Below are positions 16,305 to 24,489 of a stretch of 42,325 nucleotides of DNA, one piece after another. Source of the stretch: an uncultured Calothrix sp. (GTDB lineage: Bacteria > Cyanobacteriota > Cyanobacteriia > Cyanobacteriales > Nostocaceae); NCBI GenBank assembly GCA_937973965.1, contig CALJJQ010000082.1, forward strand, positions 1 through 42,325. Direction: 5' to 3'. The translations under genes and the position numbers were made by a program. The notes beneath the pieces are model-generated. The model did no database searches and had not been told where the DNA came from. It was given only the letters and a program-made list of their open reading frames with translations. Position 1 is the stretch's first letter. Every line of letters starts with the position of its first letter.

Positions 16305-18119
16305 ATGCTACTAAACAAGTTACTAACTAAATTTAGGGTTTCTACACAAATATTTCGTCGGGGTTGGATTTTTGCCTTACTAGGAGTTTGGCTCGCGATT
16401 GGTTTACATGGGTGCAATCCAGCAGGAATGCGCAGTAATGCTGCTCAAAATTCGGAATTGGTGACAAGCATTCTCAGCGATGTCAAGACCTTTAATTATG
16501 CTTTGAGTAATGAGTCTCCGAATATTTTTCCCTTGACTTTTGAGGGTTTAATTTCCGAAAATCCTTTAACTGGGGAAATTGAACCAGCTTTGGCGAAATC
16601 TTGGCAAATTTCGGAAGATAAGTTAAAAATTACATTTACCATGCGTGATGGTTTGAAGTGGTCAGATGGTAAACCGTTGACGGTGGATGATGTGGTTTTT
16701 ACCTATAATGACGTTTACCTAAATCCCGATATTCCCACCGATACCCGCGATATTTTGAAGGTAGGAGAAAAAGGTTTATTACCAACGGTCAAAAAAATTG
16801 ATGCGAATCGAGTGGAATTTACCACACCTGAACCGTTTCGACCCTTTTTAGGGGTGACAGGGTTGCCGATTTTACCAAAGCACGCGCTGAAAGAGTCTAT
16901 AGATCAAAGGGATAGTGAAGGCAAACCCTTATTTTTGGCTAAATGGGGTGTGGATACACCCGTAGAGGAAGTGGTGGTTAATGGTCCCTATAAATTAGCC
17001 CGTTATCAAACCAGTCAACGGATAATTTTTCAACGCAATCCTTACTATTGGCAAAAAGATCCGCAGGGAAAGCCAAAACCCTATATTGAAAGAGTTGTTT
17101 GGCAAATTGTGGAATCGACGGATACAGGTTTAATTCAGTTTCGTTCCGGTGGATTAGATTCGATTGCGGTCTCACCTGAGTATTTTTCCTTACTCAAAGC
17201 CCAGGAAAAACAGGGTAATTTTAAAATTTATAACGGTGGTCCAGCTGCAACTACCACCTTTGTCATGTTTAATCTCAATCAAGGGAGACGCAACGGTGTT
17301 CCCCTGGTAGACCCGATAAAATCACGCTGGTTTAATACGGTGGAATTTCGTCAAGCAGTAGCCTACGGAATTAATCGGGAAGCGATGATTAATAATACAT
17401 ACCGTGGTTTGGGAGAATTACAAAATTCGCCCTTATATTCCGAAAGTCCCTATTATCTATCCCCAGAACAGGGTTTAAAGGTTTATGAATATAATCCAGA
17501 AAAAGCACGACAATTGTTGGTAAAAGCCGGGTTTAAATATAACGAACGGGGTCAATTACTAGATCAGGATGGTAATTTAGTTCGATTTTCCTTGCTGACT
17601 AATACTGGTAATCGAATTCGTGAAGCTATTGGTGCACAAATCAAACAGGATCTAGGTAGACTCGGTATGACGGTGGATTTTACACCTCTAGCTTGGAGCG
17701 CATTTCTAGATAGGCTAGATAATACCATGAATTGGGAGATGAGCTTAATTGGTTTTGGTGCAGGTTTTGAACCCAATTCAAGCGCGAACCTCTGGACTCC
17801 CGACGGTGGTTCCCACATGTTCAACCTCAAACCAGGACCTGGTTCTAAACCTATTGAAGGAAGAGTAGTATATCCGTGGGAAGCTCGAATTGGTCAATTG
17901 TACGTCAAAGCTGCACAAGAATTTGACGAAACCAAACGCAAAGCCTTATATGCTGAATCACAACAACTTACTCAGGAATACTTACCATTAATTCATTTAG
18001 TTAACCCCTATTCCTTAGCCGCAGTCCGCGATCGCTTTGAAAATATTCAACATTCTGCTACGGGTGGTACTTTCTGGAATATCCCGGATATCAAGGTCAG
18101 AAATGCTGTAGTTAATTAA
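16305..18119 (+). CDS. ABC-type peptide/nickel substrate-binding lipoprotein (SBP_bac_5)
   Basis: A 604-residue extracytoplasmic solute-binding protein of the DppA/OppA/NikA family. The N-terminus is a lipoprotein signal: basic RR, hydrophobic FALLGVWLAIGL, and lipobox LHGC with the acceptor Cys at residue 37. Typical family stretches follow: PLTFEGLISENPLTGEIEPA, WSDGKPLTVDDVVFTYNDV, NGPYKLARYQTSQRIIFQRN, EFRQAVAYGINREAMI. It should bind a peptide or similar solute and feed an ABC importer. No permease or ATPase gene is next to it, which is common for this family in cyanobacteria. A clear hairpin terminator follows the stop. Confidence 0.93.
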   Translation: MLLNKLLTKFRVSTQIFRRGWIFALLGVWLAIGLHGCNPAGMRSNAAQNSELVTSILSDVKTFNYALSNESPNIFPLTFEGLISENPLTGEIEPALAKSWQISEDKLKITFTMRDGLKWSDGKPLTVDDVVFTYNDVYLNPDIPTDTRDILKVGEKGLLPTVKKIDANRVEFTTPEPFRPFLGVTGLPILPKHALKESIDQRDSEGKPLFLAKWGVDTPVEEVVVNGPYKLARYQTSQRIIFQRNPYYWQKDPQGKPKPYIERVVWQIVESTDTGLIQFRSGGLDSIAVSPEYFSLLKAQEKQGNFKIYNGGPAATTTFVMFNLNQGRRNGVPLVDPIKSRWFNTVEFRQAVAYGINREAMINNTYRGLGELQNSPLYSESPYYLSPEQGLKVYEYNPEKARQLLVKAGFKYNERGQLLDQDGNLVRFSLLTNTGNRIREAIGAQIKQDLGRLGMTVDFTPLAWSAFLDRLDNTMNWEMSLIGFGAGFEPNSSANLWTPDGGSHMFNLKPGPGSKPIEGRVVYPWEARIGQLYVKAAQEFDETKRKALYAESQQLTQEYLPLIHLVNPYSLAAVRDRFENIQHSATGGTFWNIPDIKVRNAVVN

Positions 18120-18128
18120 CTTATGTTG

Positions 18129-18152
18129 AACAGGCTTCTAGCCTGTTTTTTA
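18129..18152 (+). terminator. Rho-independent terminator of the substrate-binding protein gene
   Basis: ACAGGCTTCTAGCCTGT followed by TTTTT begins about ten bases after the stop. The stem is ACAGGC/GCCTGT with a five-base loop. Confidence 0.85.
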
Positions 18153-18421
18153 CATAATTTATGAGGTGTTCTTAGTCGTTTTTATGTAAGCTTATATACT
18201 TATAAGTCTGTTTGAGATTGGCATAAATACGTACCTTTCTTCACCCATCAAAGTGGTGGTGTTAGTATAAAAGCGCTGAGGCGCTGCTATGTGCCTTCCC
18301 TCACCTATCAACAACTAATGTGTAATCTGGAGGAATACTAATAGCCGATATTCATGAAATCTACATAGAAGACCGTGATGACACTTATTATACTGACAAT
18401 GTAATGCAATACTAGCCTCCA

Positions 18422-19009
18422 ATGATTTTACATAAAGCAAAAGTATTAATAAGTACAGTAATGGGATGGGATATTCCGATTGAAAATCATGAACGCAGGT
18501 TACTAGAACAGGAAATAATGCCGTATTTTGCCAGTCAAATTGATGTCAAAAAGGTTTTATTTGTTGGTTGTGGTTCCTATACGAAACACTATCAAAAAGT
18601 ATTTGCACGACAAGAGTATTGGACGATTGATATAAATCCCCTCAAAAGAGTATATGGAGCCAAACATCATATTGTTGACTCCATAAGTAATTTAGGTAAT
18701 TACTTTCAACCTCAAGCACTCGATTTAATTATTTGCAATGGTGTATTTGGCTGGGGTTTAAATGAACGGGAAGCAGTCGAATCAGCCTTTAGCGCATCTT
18801 ATAACTGTTTACGCGATCGCGGCATATTACTTATTGGTTGGGATGACGTACCCGAACACAAGCCTTTTGCTTTGGAAACCCTCGACAGCATTGCCAAATT
18901 TCAACCATACCACTTTCCACCCCTCAATACTTGGCGCTACAACAACCCCCACGATAGCGAAGACCATCATTACTATGATTTTTATCAAAAGAGAGCTAAT
19001 AGGGAGTAG
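18422..19009 (+). CDS. Class I SAM-dependent methyltransferase-like protein
   Basis: A 195-residue protein with a reduced Rossmann methyltransferase pattern: motif I VLFVGCGSYTKHY (residues about 41-53), a strand-end acid in YWTIDINPL, LDLIICNGVFGWGLNER as motif IV, and RGILLIGWDD as motif V/VI. Substrate unknown. It ends in a His/Tyr-rich tail (HDSEDHHYYDFYQ). The ATG at 18422 has no clear Shine-Dalgarno; an internal Met at codon 15 is the alternative. It sits alone between the substrate-binding protein gene and the convergent dps, with palindromic repeats just downstream. Confidence 0.7.
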   Translation: MILHKAKVLISTVMGWDIPIENHERRLLEQEIMPYFASQIDVKKVLFVGCGSYTKHYQKVFARQEYWTIDINPLKRVYGAKHHIVDSISNLGNYFQPQALDLIICNGVFGWGLNEREAVESAFSASYNCLRDRGILLIGWDDVPEHKPFALETLDSIAKFQPYHFPPLNTWRYNNPHDSEDHHYYDFYQKRANRE

Positions 19010-19039
19010 CCATCTCAAGAATAAATCCTTTCGGTTATA

Positions 19040-19160
19040 CATGTAGACGTAGCAACGCTGTGTCTACATCTTTTCTTCCAGATGTCTGATTCCTATTCCA
19101 AAAATGTTTACAACACATATATGAGACGTAGAGATGCTACGTCTCTACAGGATTCATCTA
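19040..19160. repeat. Two palindromic repeats (TAGACGTAGC / TACGTCTCTA type)
   Basis: An imperfect palindrome (TGTAGACGTAGC...GTGTCTACAT, 19043-19070) and a better one (GAGACGTAGAGATGCTACGT followed by CTC, 19123-19145) lie in the convergent gap between the methyltransferase and dps. The flanks of the second (CTATTCCAAAAATGTTTAC, CATTCTTTTTTCCC) resemble those of the palindrome at 12825. Confidence 0.6.
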
Positions 19161-19185
19161 TTGCATTCTTTTTTCCCAATCGGTA

Positions 19186-19701
19186 TTATTTGCCTTGTAA
19201 ATGGGCTTCTAGGAACCACAAATATTTATCAATGGTACGGGAAACCTCTACATACAGGTCATTGGTATCCTGGTCGTTGAGTTCATCTGCACGGTCAATA
19301 TTTTCCCGTAGGTGTTTACCATAGCTAGCAAAACGGTCTGCTAAAGCAGTTACATGGTCAATTCCATCAGTAATATCAACTGGGTACTCTGGTAAAATTG
19401 AGTCTGCGGCTGCCATTCGTACCGTACCACGGGCAATTCCACCTAGGGCTGTAGCTCGTTCAGCTACCATATCAATATATTCCCCTAGTTGATCTGCCAT
19501 TTCATCAAACATTTCGTGCAACTGGAAAAAGTTCATGCCTTTAACATTCCAGTGAGCTTGTTTTACTTGGCTTCTTAAATCGCTAGTTGCAGCCAATGTT
19601 TGATTTAACATTTCCACTATTTGTTTTCTAGTTTCTTCTGGCAAATCAATTCGAGTGGCATGAAGATTGCTTTTGCTATTGCTACGAGAAATAGTCTGCA
19701 T
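19186..19701 (-). CDS. dps: Dps-family ferritin-like DNA-protection protein
   Basis: A 171-residue Dps. It oxidises and stores iron with hydrogen peroxide, protecting DNA and cell from oxidative stress; members form 12-subunit shells. The inter-subunit ferroxidase ligands are all visible: H50 (QAHWNVKG), H62 and D66 (LHEMFDE), D77 and E81 (EYIDMVAERA), at the same spacing as E. coli H51/H63/D67/D78/E82. AGGA lies about 8 bases upstream of the ATG at 19701. Single gene; csbD, another stress gene, is 730 bp upstream on the same strand. Confidence 0.95.
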   Translation of the reverse strand: MQTISRSNSKSNLHATRIDLPEETRKQIVEMLNQTLAATSDLRSQVKQAHWNVKGMNFFQLHEMFDEMADQLGEYIDMVAERATALGGIARGTVRMAAADSILPEYPVDITDGIDHVTALADRFASYGKHLRENIDRADELNDQDTNDLYVEVSRTIDKYLWFLEAHLQGK

Positions 19702-20432
19702 ACGTTTCCTAAGTAATCTAACAACAAATTAATTTTGCGGATTTACGCATCGAAAAACAATGGGCTTTTCATCTACTTATTCCCGGATTTTTCATAAATC
19801 CTCAAACTGTTAGGGAATAGGGAATGGGGAGTAGGGAATAGAAATAAAATTAAGCCATTACTTAACGCTTACTGTTCACTTGTGAGAAATACAAGTTATC
19901 CCCCATTGAGAGCAAGTCCCTAAAGCTGACGGTGAATAGCGAATGGGGAGTAGGGAATATGAAGGAAATTAAGCACAAAAATGATGGATGATGGCGACAA
20001 AGAATTCACACAATTAATGAACAATTTATTTCCATCCCTGTGACTTCATCATAGGAGCGATCGCAACTGGTTTAAATCTCACCGAAGGAATAATTATTTT
20101 TATCCCCAGGATGAGCTAGGGAAGCTTAGAGGATGTTTTAGAAGTCGATTTTAATACTTGAATTATCGCTTTTGGGAGCAGGAAGAGACGCGATATGTCG
20201 CGTCTGTACTCTCGAAGGAAAAATCAGCTTTATAACCCCATGTCCAGAGTTAGGACGATAGTCAAAATCGTGATAATTAATACTTTCTAAACCAACCTCT
20301 TAAGGACTGTATCAAGCCAGAAAAAAAGTTGGGATATACCCAACCAACTCCCTAAATTAGACTAGTGTGTGAAGCCGAAACTTAAAATAATATGCCAGCT
20401 ACTTAAATACTATTAGTGTGATTAAATACTAG
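19702..20432. other. Non-coding gap between dps and csbD with a full MITE-like copy
   Basis: No gene is seen. It holds stretches of the GGGAATGGGGAGTAGGGAAT type (about 19812 and 19939; also near 26828 and 38140), a partial family B sequence (CACTTGTGAGAAATACAAG near 19877) and the family A element at 20128-20300. The dps promoter should lie in the left part. Confidence 0.5.
20128..20300 (+). repeat. MITE-like repeat, family A, full-length copy
   Basis: A 173-bp element with imperfect terminal inverted repeats (AGAGGATGTTTTAGAA at the left; AGAGGTTGGTTTAGAA as the complement of the right end) and the internal palindrome at 20186-20205. It is nearly identical to 6435-6606. It has no ORF of note, so it would be mobilised in trans if mobile at all. 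TTAG at the left edge is shared with the copy ending at cobL. Confidence 0.85.
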
Positions 20433-20612
20433 TCAATTGTTTTTTTTGATCTCATCTTTAATATTTTCAATTGTATGTTGAACTTGAGCAGCTTCTTGCT
20501 TCGCTTTTCCTTCTGCTTTGTCTTGGGGATTTCCGGTTACTTCTCCCATAACTTCTTGTACCTTACCTTCGATGTTTTTTAAAGTTGCATCTACACGATT
20601 TTCGATACCCAT
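20433..20612 (-). CDS. CsbD-family stress protein
   Basis: A 59-residue hydrophilic, charged helical protein with the family pattern: GIENRVDATLKNIEGKVQEV, then GEVTGNPQDKAEGKAKQ. CsbD proteins are small general-stress-induced proteins of unknown molecular function. I start at ATG 20612 (MGIENRVD), because AGGAG lies ten bases upstream, in place of a TTG eight codons earlier. It is transcribed away from the divergent gatB, in the same direction as dps. Confidence 0.9.
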   Translation of the reverse strand: MGIENRVDATLKNIEGKVQEVMGEVTGNPQDKAEGKAKQEAAQVQHTIENIKDEIKKNN

Positions 20613-20886
20613 AGGATAATTTCTCCTGGTGATCAACTAGATCTATCATGTTTGAGAATTATCAATATCCTATTCCCCACTACTTACTGTCAGCTTCTCA
20701 CTAAAGCTTAGTTTCTCCCCAAATTTTTCTCTATTTGCAGGTAGACCTCATCACCCAACATATCTGTCAATAGCTAGATGGAGAGACGCGACCTGTTGTT
20801 TTGAATTGAATCCCTACTCCAAGGATGCCCTTTGGAGTCTACAATAGTAGCCTGAAGTGATAGTTCGGGATACGTATTTCATTTTT

Positions 20887-22362
20887 ATGACATCTGCGAC
20901 ACCAGTCAAAACTGAGTACGAGGCAATTATCGGTCTGGAAACCCATTGCCAATTAAGTACGAAGACAAAAATATTTTCCGATAGTTCGACGGCTTTTGGT
21001 GGAGAACCAAATACAAATATTGATCCAGTGTGTATGGGTTTACCAGGTGTTTTACCCGTACTGAATCAAAAAGTTTTAGAATACGCAGTTAAGGCGGGTT
21101 TAGCTTTAAATTGCCAAATTGCTAAATATAGTAAGTTTGACCGTAAACAGTATTTTTACCCAGATTTACCCAAGAATTATCAAATTTCCCAGTACGATTT
21201 ACCAATTGCGGAACATGGTTGGTTGGAAATCGAACTGATTGATAAAGACGGAAATCCAATCCGGAAAAAAATCGGTATTACCCGCTTGCACATGGAAGAA
21301 GATGCAGGTAAATTAGTCCACGCAGGTAGCGATCGCTTGGCTGGTTCGGCCTATTCTTTGGTTGATTACAACCGTGCAGGTGTCCCCCTAATCGAAATTG
21401 TTTCTGAACCAGATTTACGTTCGGGACAGGAAGCTGCGGAATACGCTCAGGAATTACGACGGATTATGCGCTATCTGGGTGTGAGCGATGGTAACATGCA
21501 AGAAGGTTCCCTGCGTTGCGATGTGAATATTTCGGTTCGTCCTGTCGGACAAGAAAAATTTGGCACTAAAGTCGAAATTAAAAACATGAACTCCTTTAAT
21601 GCCATCCAAAGAGCGATCGAATACGAAATTGACCGCCAAATTGCCGCAATCGAAGCTGGTGAACGAATCATCCAAGAAACTCGTTTGTGGGAAGAAGGTA
21701 GTCAACGCACCATCAGTATGCGTACTAAGGAGGGTTCCAGTGATTACCGTTATTTCCCAGAACCCGATCTAGGTCCAATCGAGGTTTCCCCTAGTCAGTT
21801 AGATACCTGGAAAAGCGAGTTACCGGAACTCCCAGCTCAAAAACGCCATCGTTATGAATCAGAGCTAGGACTTTCTGCCTACGATGCACGTGTCCTCACG
21901 GAAGAACGGGAGACTGCGGAATATTTTGAAGCCGTAATTGCCACAGGTGCTAACCCAAAAGCTGCGGCAAACTGGATTACCCAAGATATCGCTGCTTACC
22001 TAAATAAACAAAAACTCACCATCAGTGATATTAAACTCACCCCCCAAAATCTCGCCGATACCATCAACCGCATCGAAAGTGGTAAAATTAGTAATGCGAT
22101 CGCGAAAGAAAAACTCACCGACCTCCTGGATGGCCTCACCCCAGAAGAAGCATTTGCCGGTAGTGAACTGATCACCGATACCACTATCCTCGAATCCCTA
22201 ATTGACGAAATCATCGCCGCTAATCCCAAGGAATACGAAAAATATCGCGGTGGTAACACTAAACTCAAAGGCTTTTTTGTCGGACAAGTCCTCAAGAAAA
22301 CTGATAAACGTGCTGAACCCCGTCTCACCAATGAGCTGGTTGAGAAAAAGCTCAACGCATAA
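20887..22362 (+). CDS. gatB: Aspartyl/glutamyl-tRNA amidotransferase subunit B
   Basis: A 491-residue GatB of the GatCAB complex, which converts mischarged Glu-tRNA-Gln (and Asp-tRNA-Asn) to the amidated form. The signature is clear: YEAIIGLETHCQLSTKTKIF, TNIDPVCMGLPGVLPVLN, KQYFYPDLPKNYQISQYD, MEEDAGKL, DYNRAGVPLIEIVSEPDLRS, GSLRCDVNISVR, and the C-terminal GatB/YqeY tail domain (about 340-491) ending GFFVGQVLK. I start at ATG 20887 (MTSATPVKTEYEA), not the GTG at 20857, since the extra ten residues are not family-like. gatA and gatC are elsewhere. The sRNA array begins about 200 bp downstream. Confidence 0.97.
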   Translation: MTSATPVKTEYEAIIGLETHCQLSTKTKIFSDSSTAFGGEPNTNIDPVCMGLPGVLPVLNQKVLEYAVKAGLALNCQIAKYSKFDRKQYFYPDLPKNYQISQYDLPIAEHGWLEIELIDKDGNPIRKKIGITRLHMEEDAGKLVHAGSDRLAGSAYSLVDYNRAGVPLIEIVSEPDLRSGQEAAEYAQELRRIMRYLGVSDGNMQEGSLRCDVNISVRPVGQEKFGTKVEIKNMNSFNAIQRAIEYEIDRQIAAIEAGERIIQETRLWEEGSQRTISMRTKEGSSDYRYFPEPDLGPIEVSPSQLDTWKSELPELPAQKRHRYESELGLSAYDARVLTEERETAEYFEAVIATGANPKAAANWITQDIAAYLNKQKLTISDIKLTPQNLADTINRIESGKISNAIAKEKLTDLLDGLTPEEAFAGSELITDTTILESLIDEIIAANPKEYEKYRGGNTKLKGFFVGQVLKKTDKRAEPRLTNELVEKKLNA

Positions 22363-22519
22363 ACACTACACAATCCTGGTGATAGACTAACCCAAAATTT
22401 CTGAGTTAGGTTCAAAAAACAGCTTGACGGAAAATAAATCCCACTCAAACTTCCGCAAAATTTAAGGGTATTACTTCTTTATCTTATCCTTAAGAAAAAT
22501 TTACATAAAATTGCCCCAA

Positions 22520-22536
22520 AATAGGTGTTACCCCCC
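22520..22536 (+). promoter_or_regulatory. Degenerate HetR-type half-site, sRNA copy 1
   Basis: ACCCCCC occupies the position of the right arm of the palindrome seen in copy 3, 13 bases before the -10-like TATAGT (22550-22555). The left arm (AATAGG) no longer matches, so only a half-site is visible. Confidence 0.4.
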
Positions 22537-22561
22537 AGCCCCAATATGCTATAGTGTGTTA

Positions 22562-22616
22562 TGTAGATGCACCCTGATGATCCGGAGAGCCACGTAAGTA
22601 GCTCTCTGTTTTTTTT
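22562..22616 (+). ncRNA. NsiR1-like small RNA, copy 1
   Basis: First of three tandem units sharing TAGATGCACCCTGATGATC followed by a hairpin GAGAGC...GCTCTC and a T-run, about 55 nt in total. A -10-like TATAGT (22550-22555) lies just upstream. In Anabaena, NsiR1 is a short, heterocyst-specific, HetR-dependent sRNA made from a tandem array of direct repeats. The unit structure, terminator and HetR-type operators match that description, but the sequence identity is from memory and needs a covariance-model search. RNA start is estimated from the -10 box. Confidence 0.65.
22585..22616 (+). terminator. Terminator of sRNA copy 1
   Basis: Stem GAGAGC (22585-22590) with GCTCTC (22601-22606), extended by an inner AC/GT pair, then G and eight T (22609-22616). 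Confidence 0.85.
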
Positions 22617-22681
22617 AACAATTATTATTTGAGTAAGGAAATTTACACATTTTTTTCAAGCATTTTTAACAAAAACTTTAT

Positions 22682-22698
22682 GGGGGGTCATACCCCTC
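22682..22698 (+). promoter_or_regulatory. HetR-type palindrome, sRNA copy 2
   Basis: GGGGGGTCATACCCCTC differs at three positions from GAGGGGTCTAACCCCTC, the inverted repeat that HetR binds upstream of hetP in Anabaena. It is centred about 36 bases upstream of the expected RNA start. Confidence 0.55.
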
Positions 22699-22724
22699 AT
22701 CATAAAAATCAATTACTATAATAT

Positions 22725-22778
22725 GTAGATGCACCCTGATGATCTGGAGAGCTACCTAGGTGGCTCTCTTTTTGTTTT
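22725..22778 (+). ncRNA. NsiR1-like small RNA, copy 2
   Basis: Same conserved head (ATGTAGATGCACCCTGATGA) and terminator hairpin as copy 1, 162 bases downstream of it. The -10 is either TACTAT (22714-22719) or TATAAT (22717-22722). The terminator is GAGAGC (22747-22752) with GCTCTC (22763-22768), inner T-G and AC/GT pairs, and TTTTTGTTTT. Confidence 0.65.
22747..22778 (+). terminator. Terminator of sRNA copy 2
   Basis: GAGAGC/GCTCTC stem with five T, a G and four T after it. The inner loop bases differ from copy 1 but the AC/GT pairs are kept. Confidence 0.85.
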
Positions 22779-22877
22779 CAATCGAAAAATCTTAAGATTA
22801 AGTAGAATTTCCTAGGTATTAATAACTTTTTGGAAACTTGTGGGAAAATTTCCCAGATTTTTGTGAAAAATAAGCAT

Positions 22878-22894
22878 GAGGGGTTTAACCCCTC
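22878..22894 (+). promoter_or_regulatory. Near-perfect HetR-type operator, sRNA copy 3
   Basis: GAGGGGTTTAACCCCTC has perfect 6-bp arms and differs by one central base from the HetR site of the Anabaena hetP promoter (GAGGGGTCTAACCCCTC). It lies 12 bases before TATAGT (22907-22912), so it covers the -35 region. Confidence 0.75.
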
Positions 22895-22918
22895 ACTTAA
22901 GTATGCTATAGTAGTCTC

Positions 22919-22972
22919 ATAGATGCACCCTGATGATCTGGAGAGCTACCCAAGTGGCTCTCTCTTTTTTTT
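22919..22972 (+). ncRNA. NsiR1-like small RNA, copy 3
   Basis: Third unit, 194 bases after copy 2: TAGATGCACCCTGATGATCT and hairpin GAGAGC (22941-22946) / GCTCTC (22957-22962) followed by TCTTTTTTTT. It has its own -10 (TATAGT) and the best HetR-type palindrome of the array, so it is probably the most strongly developmentally controlled copy. Confidence 0.68.
22941..22972 (+). terminator. Terminator of sRNA copy 3
   Basis: GAGAGC/GCTCTC stem, inner T-G and AC/GT pairs, loop CCAA, then TC and eight T (22965-22972). Confidence 0.85.
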
Positions 22973-23154
22973 GAAAAATTCTCTCAGCAAAGAGTAAAGC
23001 TTTGAGCCGAATGATCGGTTACGTTGGGGTTTTATGTTTAATTGCACCTACCTACTTAACCTTTGCCTAGCTTGATTCAAGTAAAGCAACAATTTTCTGT
23101 TTAGGCATTGTATTTCTAAATATCTATGGTAATATATATAATCGTGGACAACTT

Positions 23155-23235
23155 GGGTCGATGTCCGAGTGGTTAATGGAGACGGACTGTAAATCCGTTG
23201 CGCAAGCTACGCTGGTTCAAATCCAGCTCGGCCCA
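23155..23235 (+). tRNA. tRNA-Tyr (GTA)
   Basis: A cloverleaf with acceptor GGGTCGA/TCGGCCC, anticodon loop containing GTA within GACTGTAAATC, a long class II variable arm (about GCGCAAGCTACGC) and T-loop GGTTCAAATCC. The 81-nt length fits bacterial tRNA-Tyr. CCA is not encoded. Confidence 0.95.
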
Positions 23236-23246
23236 CTTTCCACAAT

Positions 23247-23318
23247 GCCCATGTAGCTCAGGGGTAGAGCACACCCTTGGTAAGGGTGAGGTCATGAGTT
23301 CAAATCTCATCATGGGCT
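23247..23318 (+). tRNA. tRNA-Thr (GGT)
   Basis: Acceptor GCCCATG/CATGGGC, D-arm TAGCTCAGGGGTAGAGCA, anticodon loop TTGGTAA (GGT), T-arm GAGTTCAAATCTC; 72 nt, discriminator T. It follows tRNA-Tyr after 11 bases, so the two are probably co-transcribed, as in many bacteria. Confidence 0.95.
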
Positions 23319-23660
23319 TTTCTTCACCACACTAACCTTGATAAGCTAAAAGACACCTATTAGCGTTTTAGCGCCTCTATCACAAAGCTAGCTTTTTCAA
23401 GACTCAAGCCGCTACTACAAGCCCCTCACAGATGCGGGGGAATACTAGCAATTTTTGCGATCGCGCTGTCAACTTTTCCTCTCCATAGTTCCGTCAGATG
23501 GAGAAACTAATCAAGAATTTTTCATCAATATTTTTCGAGCTTCCACTTGCAGATACTAAACACTGCCATATCCATTCCCAGTACAATGAAAATGAAAAGA
23601 AGAATTAAGGGTTGCTTTTGAACCCAATCAACTAATTACACAGATTATTCGTTTTTCTAA
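23319..23660. other. Non-coding gap between tRNA-Thr and tRNA-Pro
   Basis: No gene and no clear RNA. A weak inverted repeat (GCTAAAA...TTTTAGC, about 23345-23372) follows tRNA-Thr but lacks a T-run. Confidence 0.4.
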
Positions 23661-23734
23661 TCGGGATGACAGGATTTGAACCTGCGGCATCCTGCTCCCA
23701 AAGCAGGCGCGCTACCAAGCTGCGCTACATCCCG
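23661..23734 (-). tRNA. tRNA-Pro (TGG)
   Basis: Minus strand: CGGGATGTAGCGCAGCTTGG start, anticodon loop TTTGGGA (TGG), T-arm CAGGTTCAAATCCTG, acceptor CATCCCG with discriminator A; 74 nt without CCA. Confidence 0.95.
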
Positions 23735-23946
23735 GAGACTAACACACTTCTATAATATTAAACCATCAGACCCGTAAATGGTCAATAAATTTTAGATGTT
23801 GAATTTTCGCAAACGGTAGGAAATATTTAGCGAGATGACAAAATCTTGGTCTTTCTAGATGGTTCATGCCTAGAAATCAACAGTCACCTGTCACCTATCA
23901 ACAAACCTAAAGGTCAATATATCAGCGTGGGCAGTCTCAAGTTCAA

Positions 23947-24489
23947 CTATTGGGGATACCAAAACATACCCTTGATTCCTTCCGGGTCAGACATGAATCC
24001 TAAACCGCGATAGAAATCAACCACATGGGGGTCAGCAAATAAAGTAACATTGCTAATTTCCTCAGCGCGCAGTTTCTTGAGCATATATTTCATCAACGCC
24101 TTACCTAACCCCTTACCTTGAAAATCAGGGTGGACAACCACATCCCAAATTGTGGCATTAAAAGCGTGGTCAGAAGTTGCGCGAGCAAAACCAATCATCC
24201 GCCTTTGAGTTCCGCGAACTTGCCACATTGTAGTGACAAGAAAGCTATGTTCAATCGCCTTCTTCACTTTTCGCAGGGGACGACGAGACCAACCCACAGC
24301 GTCACATAATTCTTCTAGCTCATACAAGTCTATATCCCGTTCTGTGCTAAAAACAATACGCACAGAACCAGAAGCATCTCCGGAGACGGTTAGACTTGAT
24401 GTCCCGTCTCCTGTATGCTCTTCAAAGGGTAAAGTGCGAGAATTTGTTGTCGTATTCGCGGTGTTAAACCAAGTTTTCCAAAAACCCAT
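23947..24489 (-). CDS. GNAT N-acetyltransferase (Ycf52/NSI-like)
   Basis: A 180-residue GNAT enzyme that would transfer an acetyl group from acetyl-CoA to an amine, possibly protein lysines or N-termini. The acetyl-CoA loop QGKGLGKAL (consensus Q/R-x-x-G-x-G/A) is near residue 135, preceded by [12 protein letters not shown], with FYRGLGF near the C-terminus. The segment [20 protein letters not shown] resembles plastid-encoded Ycf52 and plant chloroplast GNATs such as NSI; that is recognition from memory. I prefer ATG 24489 (MGFWKTWF) to the TTG 20 codons upstream. Single gene. Confidence 0.85.
   Translation of the reverse strand: MGFWKTWFNTANTTTNSRTLPFEEHTGDGTSSLTVSGDASGSVRIVFSTERDIDLYELEELCDAVGWSRRPLRKVKKAIEHSFLVTTMWQVRGTQRRMIGFARATSDHAFNATIWDVVVHPDFQGKGLGKALMKYMLKKLRAEEISNVTLFADPHVVDFYRGLGFMSDPEGIKGMFWYPQ

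Noticed and set aside
22562-22972. CRISPR array made of the three repeats in this stretch
   Set aside because: Spacing is 162 and 194 bases, far beyond CRISPR spacers; each unit has a promoter-like box and a terminator, and no cas genes are near.
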